Source of the DNA: an uncultured Nostocoides sp.
Lineage (GTDB): Bacteria > Actinomycetota > Actinomycetes > Actinomycetales > Dermatophilaceae
Length of the DNA: 33,945 bases
Direction of reading: 5' to 3'
Assembly: GCA_937907685.1 (NCBI GenBank)
Contig: CALCXF010000007.1
Span: 1-33,945 of the forward strand
The translations under genes and the position numbers were made by a program. Position 1 is the first letter of the stretch, and each line of letters begins with the position of its first letter. The notes under the pieces are model-generated. The model was given only the letters and a program-made list of their open reading frames with translations, was not told the DNA's origin and ran no database searches. Shown here one piece after another: positions 1-9,865 of this stretch.

Positions 1-1
1 G

Positions 2-223
2 CCGCCCTCGACCAGCTCGCTGCCCGTGCCGCTGACCGACAGGGAGCTGAGCGTGTTGCTGTTCCTGCCGACGATGATGACCTTCGGGGAGATCGCCGTC
101 GAGCTCTACGTCTCGATCAACACCGTCAAGTCGCATGTGCGCAGCATCTACTCGAAGTTCGAGGTCACCAGCCGCCGCCGCGCCGTCCAGAGAGCACACG
201 AGCTCGGACTGCTCTCCCAGTGA
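2..223 (+). CDS. LuxR-type HTH transcriptional regulator, C-terminal part (5' end outside window)
   Basis: Only the last 73 codons are present. The frame is open to the left edge, so the GTG at 26 is probably internal. The visible part is a GerE/LuxR four-helix DNA-binding domain: an LTDRELSVL opening, an EIAVELYVSINTVKSHV recognition region, a YSKFEV turn, and RRRAVQRAHELGLL to the end. Ending directly after this domain is typical of both NarL-type response regulators and large ATP-binding LuxR (LAL) regulators, and the fragment cannot tell which. The MMTFGEIA spacing and the degenerate R-E-L-x-V-L start resemble LAL proteins slightly more, but that is inference. The regulated genes are unknown. 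A hairpin begins at its stop codon and faces the convergent neighbour. Confidence 0.85.
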   Translation, partial: PPSTSSLPVPLTDRELSVLLFLPTMMTFGEIAVELYVSINTVKSHVRSIYSKFEVTSRRRAVQRAHELGLLSQ

Positions 224-241
224 GGTCCTGGGGCCGGACCT
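223..241. terminator. Hairpin between convergent genes, candidate terminator
   Basis: AGGTCC and GGACCT form a perfect 6-bp stem around a 7-nt loop, starting at the last base of the LuxR stop codon. It lies between two convergent genes. There is no T-tract, as is common for actinobacterial terminators, so the assignment rests on position and symmetry. Confidence 0.4.
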
Positions 242-266
242 GCATGCGGCACACCGGCCGATGTGG

Positions 267-1130
267 TCACGGCCCGGCCTGAAGGCGTTCCTCCATCTCA
301 CCGAGCGGCCACTCCCCGGGCTCCTCATAGCCGTAGCGCCATGGATGCACGGCCTCGACCCACCAGGTGGCTCCTGCCTGCTCGTGGTCCGCGAACCGGT
401 TCCGACGTCCGGTGTCCGCCGGCTCGCTCTCCCCCGGCACGACGACCTCGAAGGGCCCGTCCTCGCCCTCGCGCAGCGAGCGGACGCGCCGGACGACTGA
501 CGCGGTGTCGGCCACCTCCCACGAACCGTCCTGACGCATCGGGACCACCCCGTCCCACCGAGCAGCCCGGGCGAAGGGCCGGTTCCCCGGCCAGGTCCCT
601 CCCACCCAGACCGGGATACGCGGCCGTTGAAGTGGTGGCGGGTGGCAGACGGCCGACCAGTCCGGCCCGGCGACCCGGTAGTGGCGGCCCTCGTGCCGGA
701 CCGGCTCGCCGGTCCAGAGCCGGTTCAGCAGCTCGAGGTGCTCGTCGAGCATCTCTCCCCGGACGGCCGGCGAGCTCTCCTCCCCGCAGTACTCCCACTC
801 GTACGGCCCGCCCCCGCTCCCCACCCCGAGAACCAGGCGGCCGCCGCTCAGGCGGTCCAACGTCGCGGTCTGTCGGGCCAGAACGACCGGCCGTCGTCGC
901 GGAAGAGGCGTGACGAGGGTGCCGAGGCGGATGGACTCCGTGGAGCAGGCCGCTGCCGCGAGGGTGATGAACGGGTCGACGACGTCGACCGGCCCGGCCG
1001 CGAAGGCGAAGAGGTGGTCCCAGAGGAAGAAGCCGTCCCACCCCGCTGCCTCAGCCCTCGAGGCCCACCTCGCCATGAGGGCCGCGTCGACACCGGTGCC
1101 GAAGCACGGGACGGACACGCCGAATCGCAT
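267..1130 (-). CDS. LLM-class (luciferase-like) flavin/F420-dependent oxidoreductase
   Basis: This 287-residue protein has the TIM-barrel luciferase-like monooxygenase pattern. The first strand is RFGVSVPCFG, followed by AEAAGWDGFFLWDHL near residues 27-41 (the acidic-His pair of the family), STESIRLGTLVTPLPRRRP, TLDRLSGGRLVLGVGSGG, and a WVGGTWPG strand in the C-terminal half. Such enzymes use FMNH2 or F420H2 as cytosolic hydride or electron donors. A genuine F420 enzyme (Fgd) lies elsewhere in the window, so F420 is likely available, but the cofactor and substrate cannot be read from the sequence. The ATG start is supported by a TAGAGT -10 box exactly 6 nt upstream, which implies a leaderless mRNA. 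It converges with the LuxR fragment. Confidence 0.88.
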   Translation of the reverse strand: MRFGVSVPCFGTGVDAALMARWASRAEAAGWDGFFLWDHLFAFAAGPVDVVDPFITLAAAACSTESIRLGTLVTPLPRRRPVVLARQTATLDRLSGGRLVLGVGSGGGPYEWEYCGEESSPAVRGEMLDEHLELLNRLWTGEPVRHEGRHYRVAGPDWSAVCHPPPLQRPRIPVWVGGTWPGNRPFARAARWDGVVPMRQDGSWEVADTASVVRRVRSLREGEDGPFEVVVPGESEPADTGRRNRFADHEQAGATWWVEAVHPWRYGYEEPGEWPLGEMEERLQAGP

Positions 1131-1136
1131 CCCGCG

Positions 1137-1142
1137 ACTCTA
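1137..1142 (-). promoter_or_regulatory. -10 box TAGAGT, leaderless promoter of the LLM oxidoreductase
   Basis: TAGAGT on the minus strand matches TANNNT and ends 6 nt before the ATG at 1130, so transcription should begin at or next to the start codon. No clear -35 box and no Shine-Dalgarno sequence are visible. Confidence 0.55.
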
Positions 1143-1229
1143 AGGGGGCACCTCGACGACTCGGGGTGAGATGGCCGAGTCGCGGGGATACACCGGCTCG
1201 GCGGTCCGCGGCCGTGCTTGGCTGTGGGG

Positions 1230-1709
1230 ATGGCGGACCTCGTGTGGTCGGACGGGCTGCTCGACGAGGCGCAGACAGCACGCGACGACGTCGCGGCAGC
1301 GCTGAAGGGCCTCGGCCTGCCCGGAGACCTCGTTCTCACCGGCGCGAGCAGCGTCGTCGGAGCCCTCACGAAGGGAGACGTCGACCTGCACCTACGCGTA
1401 GACGCTGTGGACTTCAGCGCGGCTGTGGCGCTGCTGGAAGAGACCTATCGGGCGGCCAGCCTCGACGCGTGGGCCGACACGCTCGCGGTCTTCGAGATTC
1501 CGAGGCCACGCCCGACCGGCCTGGCGGTCACCCCGGTCGGCTCGGCGCACGACCAGCGCTTCCGGGCGACGTGGCGAGCGCTACGCCGGGACCCCGGGCT
1601 CCTCGCGGAGTACAACGCGCTGAAGCGGACGGCATACGGCACCGCGGAGTACGAGGAGCTGAAGTCGGCCTTCTTCACCGCGATCGTGGAGCGCTCCGCC
1701 GACAGCTGA
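1230..1709 (+). CDS. GrpB/UPF0157 family protein (nucleotidyltransferase fold)
   Basis: The ATG start gives 159 residues. GTG at 1224 and TTG at 1218 are in frame and equally unsupported by a ribosome site. The protein has the GrpB layout: a TGASSVVGALTKGDVDLHLRV segment (residues about 38-58) corresponding to the Gly-Ser plus Asp-x-Asp motif of the polymerase-beta-like nucleotidyltransferase fold, and a C-terminal EYNALKR...YEELKSAFF signature. The family is widespread and poorly characterised; some members are fused to dephospho-CoA kinase. The usual SK-PVIDI wording around the first Asp is replaced by TKGDVDLHL, so this is a divergent member. It stands alone, divergent from the LLM gene and convergent with xdhC. 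Family membership is fairly sure; function is not known. Confidence 0.82.
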   Translation: MADLVWSDGLLDEAQTARDDVAAALKGLGLPGDLVLTGASSVVGALTKGDVDLHLRVDAVDFSAAVALLEETYRAASLDAWADTLAVFEIPRPRPTGLAVTPVGSAHDQRFRATWRALRRDPGLLAEYNALKRTAYGTAEYEELKSAFFTAIVERSADS

Positions 1710-1729
1710 CGCTGCCACGGATCTCGGCG

Positions 1730-2539
1730 TCAACGGCGAGTGCGGACACCACCGAACGCGTGGACCAACGCCGTCGCAACGGCCAGGGCGATCGTCGCGG
1801 GCTCCTTCCCGACCACCGTCGGGTCCCCGATCGGCGAGGTGATCCGGTCGATCTCTTCCTCGGTGTGGCCCTCGACGAGCAGCCCCTGACGGAACCTCTG
1901 CCACTTCGCGGCGGACCCGATCACCCCGATGCTGCCGAGCTGTCTGCACCGCAGGGCGGCGTCGCACAGGGCGAAGTCCTCGGCATGGTCGTGCGTGAGG
2001 ATGAGCACGTGGGATCCCGCGGGGAGACCGCCCAGCTCCATCTCCGGGAGCGGAGCGTGGTGGACGTGCACCGTGGCCAAGGCGTCGGCCAGGCACGCCA
2101 GCCGGTCGTCGGCGAGCTGATCGGCCCGCGAGTCGACGAGGTGCAGCTCGACGTCGTGCCGGGCGAGGATGCGAGCGAGCTCGAGCCCCACGTGGCCCAT
2201 CCCGAAGACCGCCACGGCCGGCACCACGGGCAACGGCTCCAGGACGAGGGTCACCTCTCCGCCGCAGCACTGGCGTCCGTGGTCGGTCCGGACCTTGTCG
2301 GAGAGCGCGACGACGAGGGTCTCGGGCTCCGCGGCACCGCAGTCCACGAGCACCCTCGCGCGCGCGATCGCCGTCTCCTCGAGGTTGCCACCGCCGATGC
2401 TGCCCCACGTCGCCGTGGTTCCGACGACGAGCTTGGCTCCCGCCTCCCGCGGCGCATGCCCACGGACCGCGACGACGGTGACCAGGACGCCCGGCTGGCG
2501 GTCCTCACGAAGGCGGCGAACGGCATCCGACCAGTGCAT
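1730..2539 (-). CDS. xdhC: XdhC/CoxI family molybdenum-cofactor insertion/maturation protein
   Basis: This 269-residue protein has two parts. The N-terminal XdhC/CoxI domain holds VTVVAVRGHAPREAGAKLVV, GSIGGGNLE and the Cys-bearing GRQCCGGEV motif. The C-terminal Rossmann-like domain has AVFGMGHVGLELARIL, ILTHDHAEDFALCDAAL, GVIGSAAKW and SPIGDPTVVGKEPATIALAVATALV. In characterised relatives XdhC binds Moco, promotes sulfuration and hands it to XdhB. I place the start at the ATG of MHWSDAVRRL, one base after the xdhB stop codon, because the upstream frame is arginine-rich shadow sequence and this position makes xdhC the third gene of the operon. It converges with the GrpB-like gene with a 20-nt gap. 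Confidence 0.92.
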   Translation of the reverse strand: MHWSDAVRRLREDRQPGVLVTVVAVRGHAPREAGAKLVVGTTATWGSIGGGNLEETAIARARVLVDCGAAEPETLVVALSDKVRTDHGRQCCGGEVTLVLEPLPVVPAVAVFGMGHVGLELARILARHDVELHLVDSRADQLADDRLACLADALATVHVHHAPLPEMELGGLPAGSHVLILTHDHAEDFALCDAALRCRQLGSIGVIGSAAKWQRFRQGLLVEGHTEEEIDRITSPIGDPTVVGKEPATIALAVATALVHAFGGVRTRR

Positions 2540-2540
2540 G

Positions 2541-4906
<2,366 letters not shown>

Positions 4907-4910
<4 letters not shown>

Positions 4911-6373
4911 GTCGCGCCGCCAGACCGGCCGGCCGTCGGCGGCCGGACCTCGAGGCCGCCCCGCTCGACCGCGAGGCGCAGGAGGGCGTTGCGCAGCATC
5001 GCGGCGCGGTAGGCGGCGCTGGCCCGGACGTCGTCGATGGGCGTGCCCTCGGCGGCCAGTACCTCGGCCGCCGTGAGGACCGTCTCGGCGGTCCACGGTC
5101 GGCCCTCGAGAGTCCCCTCCGTGGCGAGCGCACGCAGCGGCGTTGCCGCCACCCCGCCCAGACCGATGCGCGCGCGACGGACGACGCCGTCTCCGACGTC
5201 GAGGGCGAGGGCGACCGCCACGCTGGAGATGTCGTCGGCACGCCGCTTCGCCACCTTGTGGAAGCAGACCACCGAGCTCAGCGGCAGTGGGATGCGCGCG
5301 GCCCGGATCAGCTCGTCGCGCTCGCGGAGGGTTCGGCGGTAGCCGGTGAAGAAGTCGGCGAGCGGCACCTCGCGCTCGCCCCGCCCAGAGACGAGGAGGA
5401 GGGTCGCCTCCAGGGCCAGCAGCGCCGGGGGCGTGTCACCGATCGGTGATGCCGTGCCGAGGTTGCCACCGAGCGTCGCGCCGTTGCGGATCAGCCTCGA
5501 CGCGAACTGCGGCCACACCTCGTCGAGCAGGGGCACCCGTCCCGCGAGCAGCCGCTCGAGCTCGCTGAGGGTCAGCGCGGCACCCAGGGTGACGGCCTCG
5601 TCGGTGAGCTCGAACTCCCGCAGCTCATCCAGCCGGTCGACGACGACCAGGGACGACGCGCGCCGGCCACGGAGGTTGACCTCGACACCCCAGTCCGTGC
5701 TGCCCGCCACCACGGTCGCTCCGGGGTCGTCGGCGAGGATCGTCAGGGCCTCGTCGAGGTCCGTCGGACGGGTGAACAGGCCGTCCGGGGCCGACACCAG
5801 GGTCGCCGCAGGCGCGGGCGCCGGTGCGGCGAGCCGCGACGACAGGGGGTCGGCCGGGTCCGGCGCGCCGAGGGCGAGCGCGGCATCCCGGATCGGCCGG
5901 TAGCCGGTGCAGCGGCAGAGGTTGCCGCTCAGGGCCTCGACGTCGAACGGGGTCGAGGAGTGCACGCCGTCCGTCGAGCCGGCCGTCGCGCGCCGGGGAC
6001 GGTAGTACTCCGCGGCCATGCTGCAGACGAACCCCGGCGTGCAGTAGCCGCACTGCGACCCGCCGCGCTCGGCCATCTCGCGCTGCACGGGGTGCAACCG
6101 CTCGGGCCCGCCGATGCCCTCGGCGGTGACCACCTCCTGCCCGTCGTATGCGGCCGCCGGGACGAGGCAGGCGTTGAGCGCGACCCAGCCCGACCGCGCT
6201 CCGTCGGGCCGCGCAACGAGCACCGCGCAGGCGCCGCACTCCCCCTCCGCGCATCCCTCCTTGGCTCCGGTGAGCCCCTGCCCACGCAGGAAGTCGAGCA
6301 GCGAGGTGTGGACCGGAAAGCCGGCCAGTGGCCGCAGCGCCCCGTTGACGGTCACCGCGGTGGAGCGGGTCAT
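4907..6373 (-). CDS. xdhA: Xanthine dehydrogenase, FeS/FAD (small) subunit
   Basis: This 488-residue subunit fuses the electron-transfer modules. A plant-type 2Fe-2S domain has Cys 41, 46, 49 and 69 (CAEGECGAC then NAC). The second, helical 2Fe-2S domain has Cys 108, 111, 153 and 155 (QCGYC then LCRC). After a proline/alanine linker comes the FAD domain with VVAGSTDWGVEVN, the GATLGGNLGTASPIGDTPPAL flavin loop and a CO-dehydrogenase-flavoprotein C-terminal domain ending in RNALLRLAVERGG. All eight Fe-binding cysteines are intact. Electrons go from Moco in XdhB through both clusters to FAD and then NAD+. It is the first gene of the xdhA-xdhB-xdhC operon. No ribosome site precedes the ATG; instead a TACAGT -10 box lies 6 nt upstream, so the operon mRNA is probably leaderless. 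Confidence 0.96.
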
Positions 6374-6379
6374 CGGCCC

Positions 6380-6406
6380 ACTGTAAACCTGTCCCGACCG
6401 GGGGAC
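6380..6406 (-). promoter_or_regulatory. xdhABC promoter: -10 box TACAGT plus short inverted repeat
   Basis: On the minus strand TACAGT (6380-6385) sits 6 nt before the xdhA ATG. Directly upstream, GTCCC and GGGAC form a 5-bp inverted repeat with a 6-nt spacer (6391-6406), overlapping the expected RNA polymerase contact region. The -10 assignment fits other leaderless genes here; a repressor role for the repeat is only a guess. Confidence 0.45.
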
Positions 6407-6454
6407 GGATGGCTCAGTCGGGAAGGCATGGGCGCGCGGCCGAGGCGCGGTCGG

Positions 6455-6778
6455 TCAGGTCCCGAGCAGCTTCGCCTTCTGGGCGGCGAACTCCTCCTCG
6501 GTGAGGATCCCGTCGTCCCGCAGCTGGGCCAGCTCCCGAAGCTGGCTCACGACGTCGGGTGAGGGACCCGCCGCCGGAGCCGGCGGCGGCGCGGCGTAGA
6601 CCGGTGGAGGAGCCTGGGCGGCCATGTCCTGCTGGTAGGCGACGGTGCGGTCGGCGGCCGCCTGGGCGTCGCGGTCGGCGAACTTCGCGGCCTGACGCCG
6701 CTGGACGCGACCGCTGACCGCGGTGGCCGTCCCCGCGACGACCGCGGTACGGGCGACTCCGCGTAGTAGTCCTGGCAT
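6455..6778 (-). CDS. SHOCT-domain small protein
   Basis: This 107-residue protein has a short hydrophobic/basic N-terminus (LLRGVARTAVVAGTATAVSG, possibly membrane-associated), an alanine-rich helix, a proline-rich linker (APPPVYAAPPPAPAAGP), and a C-terminal SHOCT helix pair in which a leucine-rich helix (QLRELAQLRDDGILTEEEF) is followed by AAQKAKLLG. SHOCT domains are short oligomerisation modules usually found at protein ends. A clear AGGAGAG ribosome site lies 6 nt before the ATG. It is the last gene of a three-gene set with DUF6325 and DUF7144 proteins, a grouping I associate with actinobacterial stress or envelope functions, though no function is proven. Confidence 0.85.
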   Translation of the reverse strand: MPGLLRGVARTAVVAGTATAVSGRVQRRQAAKFADRDAQAAADRTVAYQQDMAAQAPPPVYAAPPPAPAAGPSPDVVSQLRELAQLRDDGILTEEEFAAQKAKLLGT

Positions 6779-6791
6779 GTCTCTCTCCTGC

Positions 6792-7256
6792 TCAGTTGGT
6801 CTGGTCGAGTGCGTCGAGGGCCGCGATGACGTCGGCGGCGGGGATTCGCGCGCTGGCGACCATCTCGCCTCCGCTGTTGCGCACGGCGGCGACGAAGGGG
6901 GCCGCCCAGGTGTTCTCGTAGACGATGAGTGCCGCCACGGTTCCCGGAGTCATGGCTTCGGCCGCCTTGCGCGCGTCGTCGTCGCCGAGCATCCCCGATC
7001 GCGCGCCCGCGAAGTACGAGAAGCCGCCCTGGTCCGAGAGCGGGTCGGTCAGCTCCAGCACGTCGAACGAGCCGTCCTCGTCCTTTCTCACGACGAGGAG
7101 GTCGAAGAGGCGGATGACACCCCGCTCGACGAGGTCGAGCAGTGCCGGTCCGGCCTCGCCGGTCAGCCGGTCAGCCGGGAACTCGAGCAGGACGAAGTCG
7201 ATCGGTCCGTGGAAGGCGTTCGTCGAGCTGTCGGCGGATTCGCTGGTCATGGTCAC
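6792..7256 (-). CDS. DUF6325-family cytosolic protein
   Basis: This 154-residue acidic protein has no membrane segment. It begins with GPIDFVLLEFP and carries GPALLDLVERGVIRLFDLL, VVRKDEDGSFDVLEL, ARSGMLGDDDARKAAEAM and a VAALIVYENTWAAPFVAAVR strand-helix near residues 107-126, followed by GGEMVASARIPAADVIAAL. This matches the DUF6325 pattern (related to the older DUF1269 group) of unknown function. The GTG start at 7256 is preferred because an AGGAG ribosome site ends 8 nt before it; the ATG two codons later would be 14 nt away. It is 13 nt upstream of the SHOCT gene and 40 nt downstream of the DUF7144 gene, so the three are probably co-transcribed. Confidence 0.8.
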   Translation of the reverse strand: MTMTSESADSSTNAFHGPIDFVLLEFPADRLTGEAGPALLDLVERGVIRLFDLLVVRKDEDGSFDVLELTDPLSDQGGFSYFAGARSGMLGDDDARKAAEAMTPGTVAALIVYENTWAAPFVAAVRNSGGEMVASARIPAADVIAALDALDQTN

Positions 7257-7296
7257 GGGAGGTTCTCCTGGTTGTGGGCGGGGAGGCGACGGTCGG

Positions 7297-7734
7297 TCAC
7301 TCGTCGACGAGGTCGCGACCGTGGAGGGTCACCGCCCAGATGACGGCGACGTCGAGGGCGATGATGAGGATGCTCCACACGGGGTGATGGGGCAGCCAGG
7401 CGAAGCTCGACACCATGCTGACCGCGGCCACGACCACGGCAACGGTCCTGGCCCAGAGCGCTCCGCGGAACAGCGAGAGACCGGCGAGGGCGATGAGCAC
7501 GCCGAGGAGGAGGTGGATCCAGCCCCAGGCCGTGATGTCGAACTGGAAGATGTACTCCTGGCCCAGGGCGTAGAACTCGTCGTTGAACAGCGCGACCAGA
7601 CCCTGGATGGCATGGAAGACGCCGACCATGATCATGAGCACACCGGCGAAGACCGTCACGCCGACTGCTCCACTGCTGTAGGCCCGGTTCGAACCGTCGA
7701 GGTTCGTGGTCAGCGAGGTCTCCTCGTAGGACAT
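7297..7734 (-). CDS. DUF7144-family four-helix membrane protein
   Basis: The 145 residues form a short hydrophilic N-terminus and four predicted membrane helices at about 23-50, 67-89, 93-114 and 118-139. The first helix contains FAGVLMIMVGVFHAIQGLVA, the helix 1-2 loop has DEFYALGQEYIFQFDITAWGW, and helix 2 runs into GLSLFRGALWART. This is the pattern of the DUF7144 family common in actinobacteria, function unknown. A GGAG ribosome site precedes the ATG. It is first in the DUF7144-DUF6325-SHOCT set and divergent from the YihY gene; the 233-bp gap between them holds two matching inverted repeats. Confidence 0.85.
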   Translation of the reverse strand: MSYEETSLTTNLDGSNRAYSSGAVGVTVFAGVLMIMVGVFHAIQGLVALFNDEFYALGQEYIFQFDITAWGWIHLLLGVLIALAGLSLFRGALWARTVAVVVAAVSMVSSFAWLPHHPVWSILIIALDVAVIWAVTLHGRDLVDE

Positions 7735-7825
7735 GGCGCTCCGTTTCCGTGGTCGTGCATCGCGCGCGCATCCCGATGGCTCGATGCCTGGACCTCAGTT
7801 CTATTGGGGGGACGCCGCGACCGCC

Positions 7826-7842
7826 TCACCCGTGCGGGGTGA
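7826..7842. promoter_or_regulatory. Inverted repeat TCACCC-N5-GGGTGA, candidate operator 1
   Basis: A perfect 6-bp inverted repeat with a 5-nt spacer lies in the divergent control region between the DUF7144 and YihY genes. A near-identical copy lies 55 bp away. A pair of half-helical-face-compatible sites in a divergent promoter region suggests a regulator binding site, but the regulator is unknown. Confidence 0.4.
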
Positions 7843-7880
7843 CCCGTCGAGGTCGGAGGTCGCCGTGGGCCGGCCGGGCG

Positions 7881-7896
7881 TCACCCGCTGGGGGTG
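7881..7896. promoter_or_regulatory. Inverted repeat CACCC-N5-GGGTG, candidate operator 2
   Basis: This is the second copy of the CACCC-N5-GGGTG arrangement, with the same spacer length as the one at 7826 and also preceded by T. The centres of the two are 55 bp apart. It lies closer to the YihY gene. Confidence 0.38.
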
Positions 7897-7967
7897 GTGT
7901 CCCCTCCGGAGCCGACCGGTGTACTGAGGTGAGAGCGTCATCCCTTGGGGTCGGAACGGTAGACACG

Positions 7968-8858
7968 ATGGCAGGACTTCTCGACAGGCCGGCCCTCGTG
8001 GAGCGCGCGCAGGCGAGCTTCCCGGGCCGATGTGTCACGTCGTTCGTCTGGCTCCGCGGCCTCGACCGGTCGATGGTCATCGCCTCGCAGGCGTTCACCG
8101 CGCTCATCCCGCTGCTCATGGTGGTGTCGGCGTTCCTCCCACGGGGCAGCGACACGGCGGTGTCGGACGCCGTCATCCGCCGGTTCGGGCTGACCGGCGA
8201 CGCAGCCGCGGCGGTCACGGAGGTGTTCGCCCACTCCGGGTCGAGCAGCGTCGGGATCGCCAGCATGCTGCTCCTCCTCTTCTCCGGGGTCTCACTCACC
8301 CGGCGGATGCAGAAGATGTACCTCTCGGCCTGGCAGGTGCCACCTCGTCGAGGGGTGCGGGGGTCACTCAACGCGGTGATGGGCCTGCTGGCGCTGCTCC
8401 TCGAGTTCGTGGTGCTCTATCTCTTCCTCACCCTGATCCGCAACCTGCCGTTCGACCGGGCACTGCAGCTGCCCCTCAGCTGGGCTGCCAGCCTCGTGCT
8501 CTGGACCACGATCCCGTGGCTTCTCCTGGACCGACAGGTGGGATGGCGCAGGCTCGCAGTCGGAGGTGCCCTGACCGCCACCTGCGCCACGATCTACGGC
8601 GTGGCGACGACGATCTACATGCCCCCCTTGATGGGGTCGTACAGTGCGCGTTACGGGCTCTTCGGTGTGACGATCGCCCTGGTGGGCTGGCTCCTGTGTA
8701 TCGCGGTCCTCGTCGTCGCGTCCACGGTCGTGGCGGCTGAGCTCGACCGTGCTCCCGAGGGCTGGGCCCAGCGCTTCCGGGGCCTCGTGGGAATCGTCGA
8801 GCGCCAGCCTTCCCCGTCCCGGCGCGAAGAGCGGCTGTCCGACGCCGTGGACGTCTGA
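7968..8858 (+). CDS. YihY/BrkB (virulence factor BrkB) family membrane protein
   Basis: The chosen ATG (MAGLLDRPALVERA) gives 296 residues. Family features are a first helix following LDRSMVIASQAFTALIPLLM, an alternation of six membrane helices (for example MLLLLFSGVSLTRRM, GLLALLLEFVVLYLFLTL, AASLVLWTTIPWLLL, VGGALTATCATIYGV), the SYSARYGLFGVTIALVGWLL region near the fifth and sixth helices, and a charged cytosolic tail. Role and substrate of BrkB proteins are not established; transport or envelope integrity have been suggested. The family often carries longer N-termini, and the frame stays open upstream, but that extension is proline/arginine-rich shadow sequence. The start has only a weak ribosome site (an in-frame TTG at 7945 is an alternative), so the first residues are uncertain. 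Confidence 0.87.
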   Translation: MAGLLDRPALVERAQASFPGRCVTSFVWLRGLDRSMVIASQAFTALIPLLMVVSAFLPRGSDTAVSDAVIRRFGLTGDAAAAVTEVFAHSGSSSVGIASMLLLLFSGVSLTRRMQKMYLSAWQVPPRRGVRGSLNAVMGLLALLLEFVVLYLFLTLIRNLPFDRALQLPLSWAASLVLWTTIPWLLLDRQVGWRRLAVGGALTATCATIYGVATTIYMPPLMGSYSARYGLFGVTIALVGWLLCIAVLVVASTVVAAELDRAPEGWAQRFRGLVGIVERQPSPSRREERLSDAVDV

Positions 8859-8870
8859 CGTCTGACGTCA
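8850..8870. repeat. Three tandem GACGTC(T/A) heptamers
   Basis: GACGTCT, GACGTCT and GACGTCA follow one another across the YihY stop codon, ending in the palindrome TGACGTCA. They lie in the 27-nt gap between convergent genes. The repeat could help form a terminator or be chance slippage; nothing more can be said. Confidence 0.45.
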
Positions 8871-8885
8871 GTCGCCGTGCGCCGC

Positions 8886-9659
8886 TCAGGCGCCCTCCGC
8901 GTGGAGCACCGCCCGGCAGCCCTCCGCGACGACCGCGACATCCGTCGTCACCGCGAGGCAGTGGATGCCGTGGGCGCGCAGCCGACGAGCGTTGTCCGGC
9001 GTGCCCGCGAAGGCACCGACGAGGATGCCGTGGCGGCGCGCCGCCTCCACGACCCGCCCCAGCGGGTTGCCGGGGCCGCGGTCGGCGAGGAGCGACTCGA
9101 CGGTCGTCCCGAGCGCGAGCGCGAGGTCGAACGGGCCCACGAACAGCCCGTCGACGCCCGGTGTGACCGCCATCGCGTCGACCTCCTCGAGGGCTCCGGA
9201 CGTCTCCACCATGACGAGGCAGCGGACCCCGACGTTCGCCGTCTGCGGGTCCGGGGCCCGAGCACCCGCCCACAGGGTTGAGAACGGTCCCCAGCTCCGC
9301 TCGCCGAGCGGTGGGTACCGGGCGGCACGGGCGGCGGCCACGGCATCCGCCACACCGGCCACGGACGGGACGACGACCGCCGTGGCGCCGGCGTCGAGGG
9401 CTGCGCCGATCCACGCTGGATCCACTGCGGGTACGCGCACGACGAACGGTGTGCCGGGTCTGTCGAACGCGCGCCCGATGGCGTGGAGCGTGACGCGGTC
9501 GACGGGCCCGTGCTGGGCGTCCACGGCGAGCCAGTCGAACCCACTGGCGCCCAGCCGGCGGAGCAGGTCCACGTCACCGGTGGACGTCCAGATCCCGCGC
9601 GACGTCGCCGTCACACCGGCAGCCGCGTGGGCAGGCGCAACGGCTCCATGGTCGCTCAT
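8886..9659 (-). CDS. HpcH/HpaI-type metal-dependent aldolase
   Basis: This 257-residue TIM-barrel protein is of the class II pyruvate aldolase family (HpaI, RhmA, GarL). The active-site pieces are in order: His50 in VDAQHGP, Arg75 in VVRVP, Glu152 in MVETSGALEEV (metal ligand), and Asp178 in GPFDLALALG (metal ligand). The GVDGLFVG strand and the C-terminal GILVGAF strand complete the barrel. Such enzymes reversibly split 2-keto-3-deoxy acids into pyruvate and an aldehyde. The neighbours (a BrkB protein and a small membrane protein) do not identify the substrate, and no sugar-acid dehydratase or transporter is adjacent. A GAGGGG ribosome site and a TAGGGT -10 box support the start. Confidence 0.88.
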   Translation of the reverse strand: MSDHGAVAPAHAAAGVTATSRGIWTSTGDVDLLRRLGASGFDWLAVDAQHGPVDRVTLHAIGRAFDRPGTPFVVRVPAVDPAWIGAALDAGATAVVVPSVAGVADAVAAARAARYPPLGERSWGPFSTLWAGARAPDPQTANVGVRCLVMVETSGALEEVDAMAVTPGVDGLFVGPFDLALALGTTVESLLADRGPGNPLGRVVEAARRHGILVGAFAGTPDNARRLRAHGIHCLAVTTDVAVVAEGCRAVLHAEGA

Positions 9660-9695
9660 CGGTGTCCCCTCGCCGTGCGGAACGATGCCTCCCGG

Positions 9696-9701
9696 ACCCT
9701 A
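9696..9701 (-). promoter_or_regulatory. -10 box TAGGGT of the aldolase gene
   Basis: TAGGGT on the minus strand lies about 36 nt before the start codon, giving a short leader that includes the GAGGGG ribosome site. No -35 box is recognised. Confidence 0.4.
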
Positions 9702-9865
9702 GCCGAGCCGGTGCTCGACGGTGTCGCGACCAGCGCCCGTGATCCGCGTCTCGACGGCACGCCCGCCGCCCGAGCCGGAGCCACGATGGAGGTGGACCAT
9801 CGTCAGGCCCGGGCACCAGCCGGGCATCAGCCGGGCGCCGGGCCGCGAAGAGCGGAGGCAGAACC

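Noticed and set aside
4911-5096. 62-codon N-terminal extension of XdhB
   Set aside because: It overlaps the end of xdhA and is Arg/Pro/Gly-rich. The ATG in the ATGA overlap begins a normal XdhB.
7749-7967. 73-codon N-terminal extension of the YihY protein
   Set aside because: It has low-complexity Pro/Arg/Gly content and would consume the divergent control region with its two inverted repeats.
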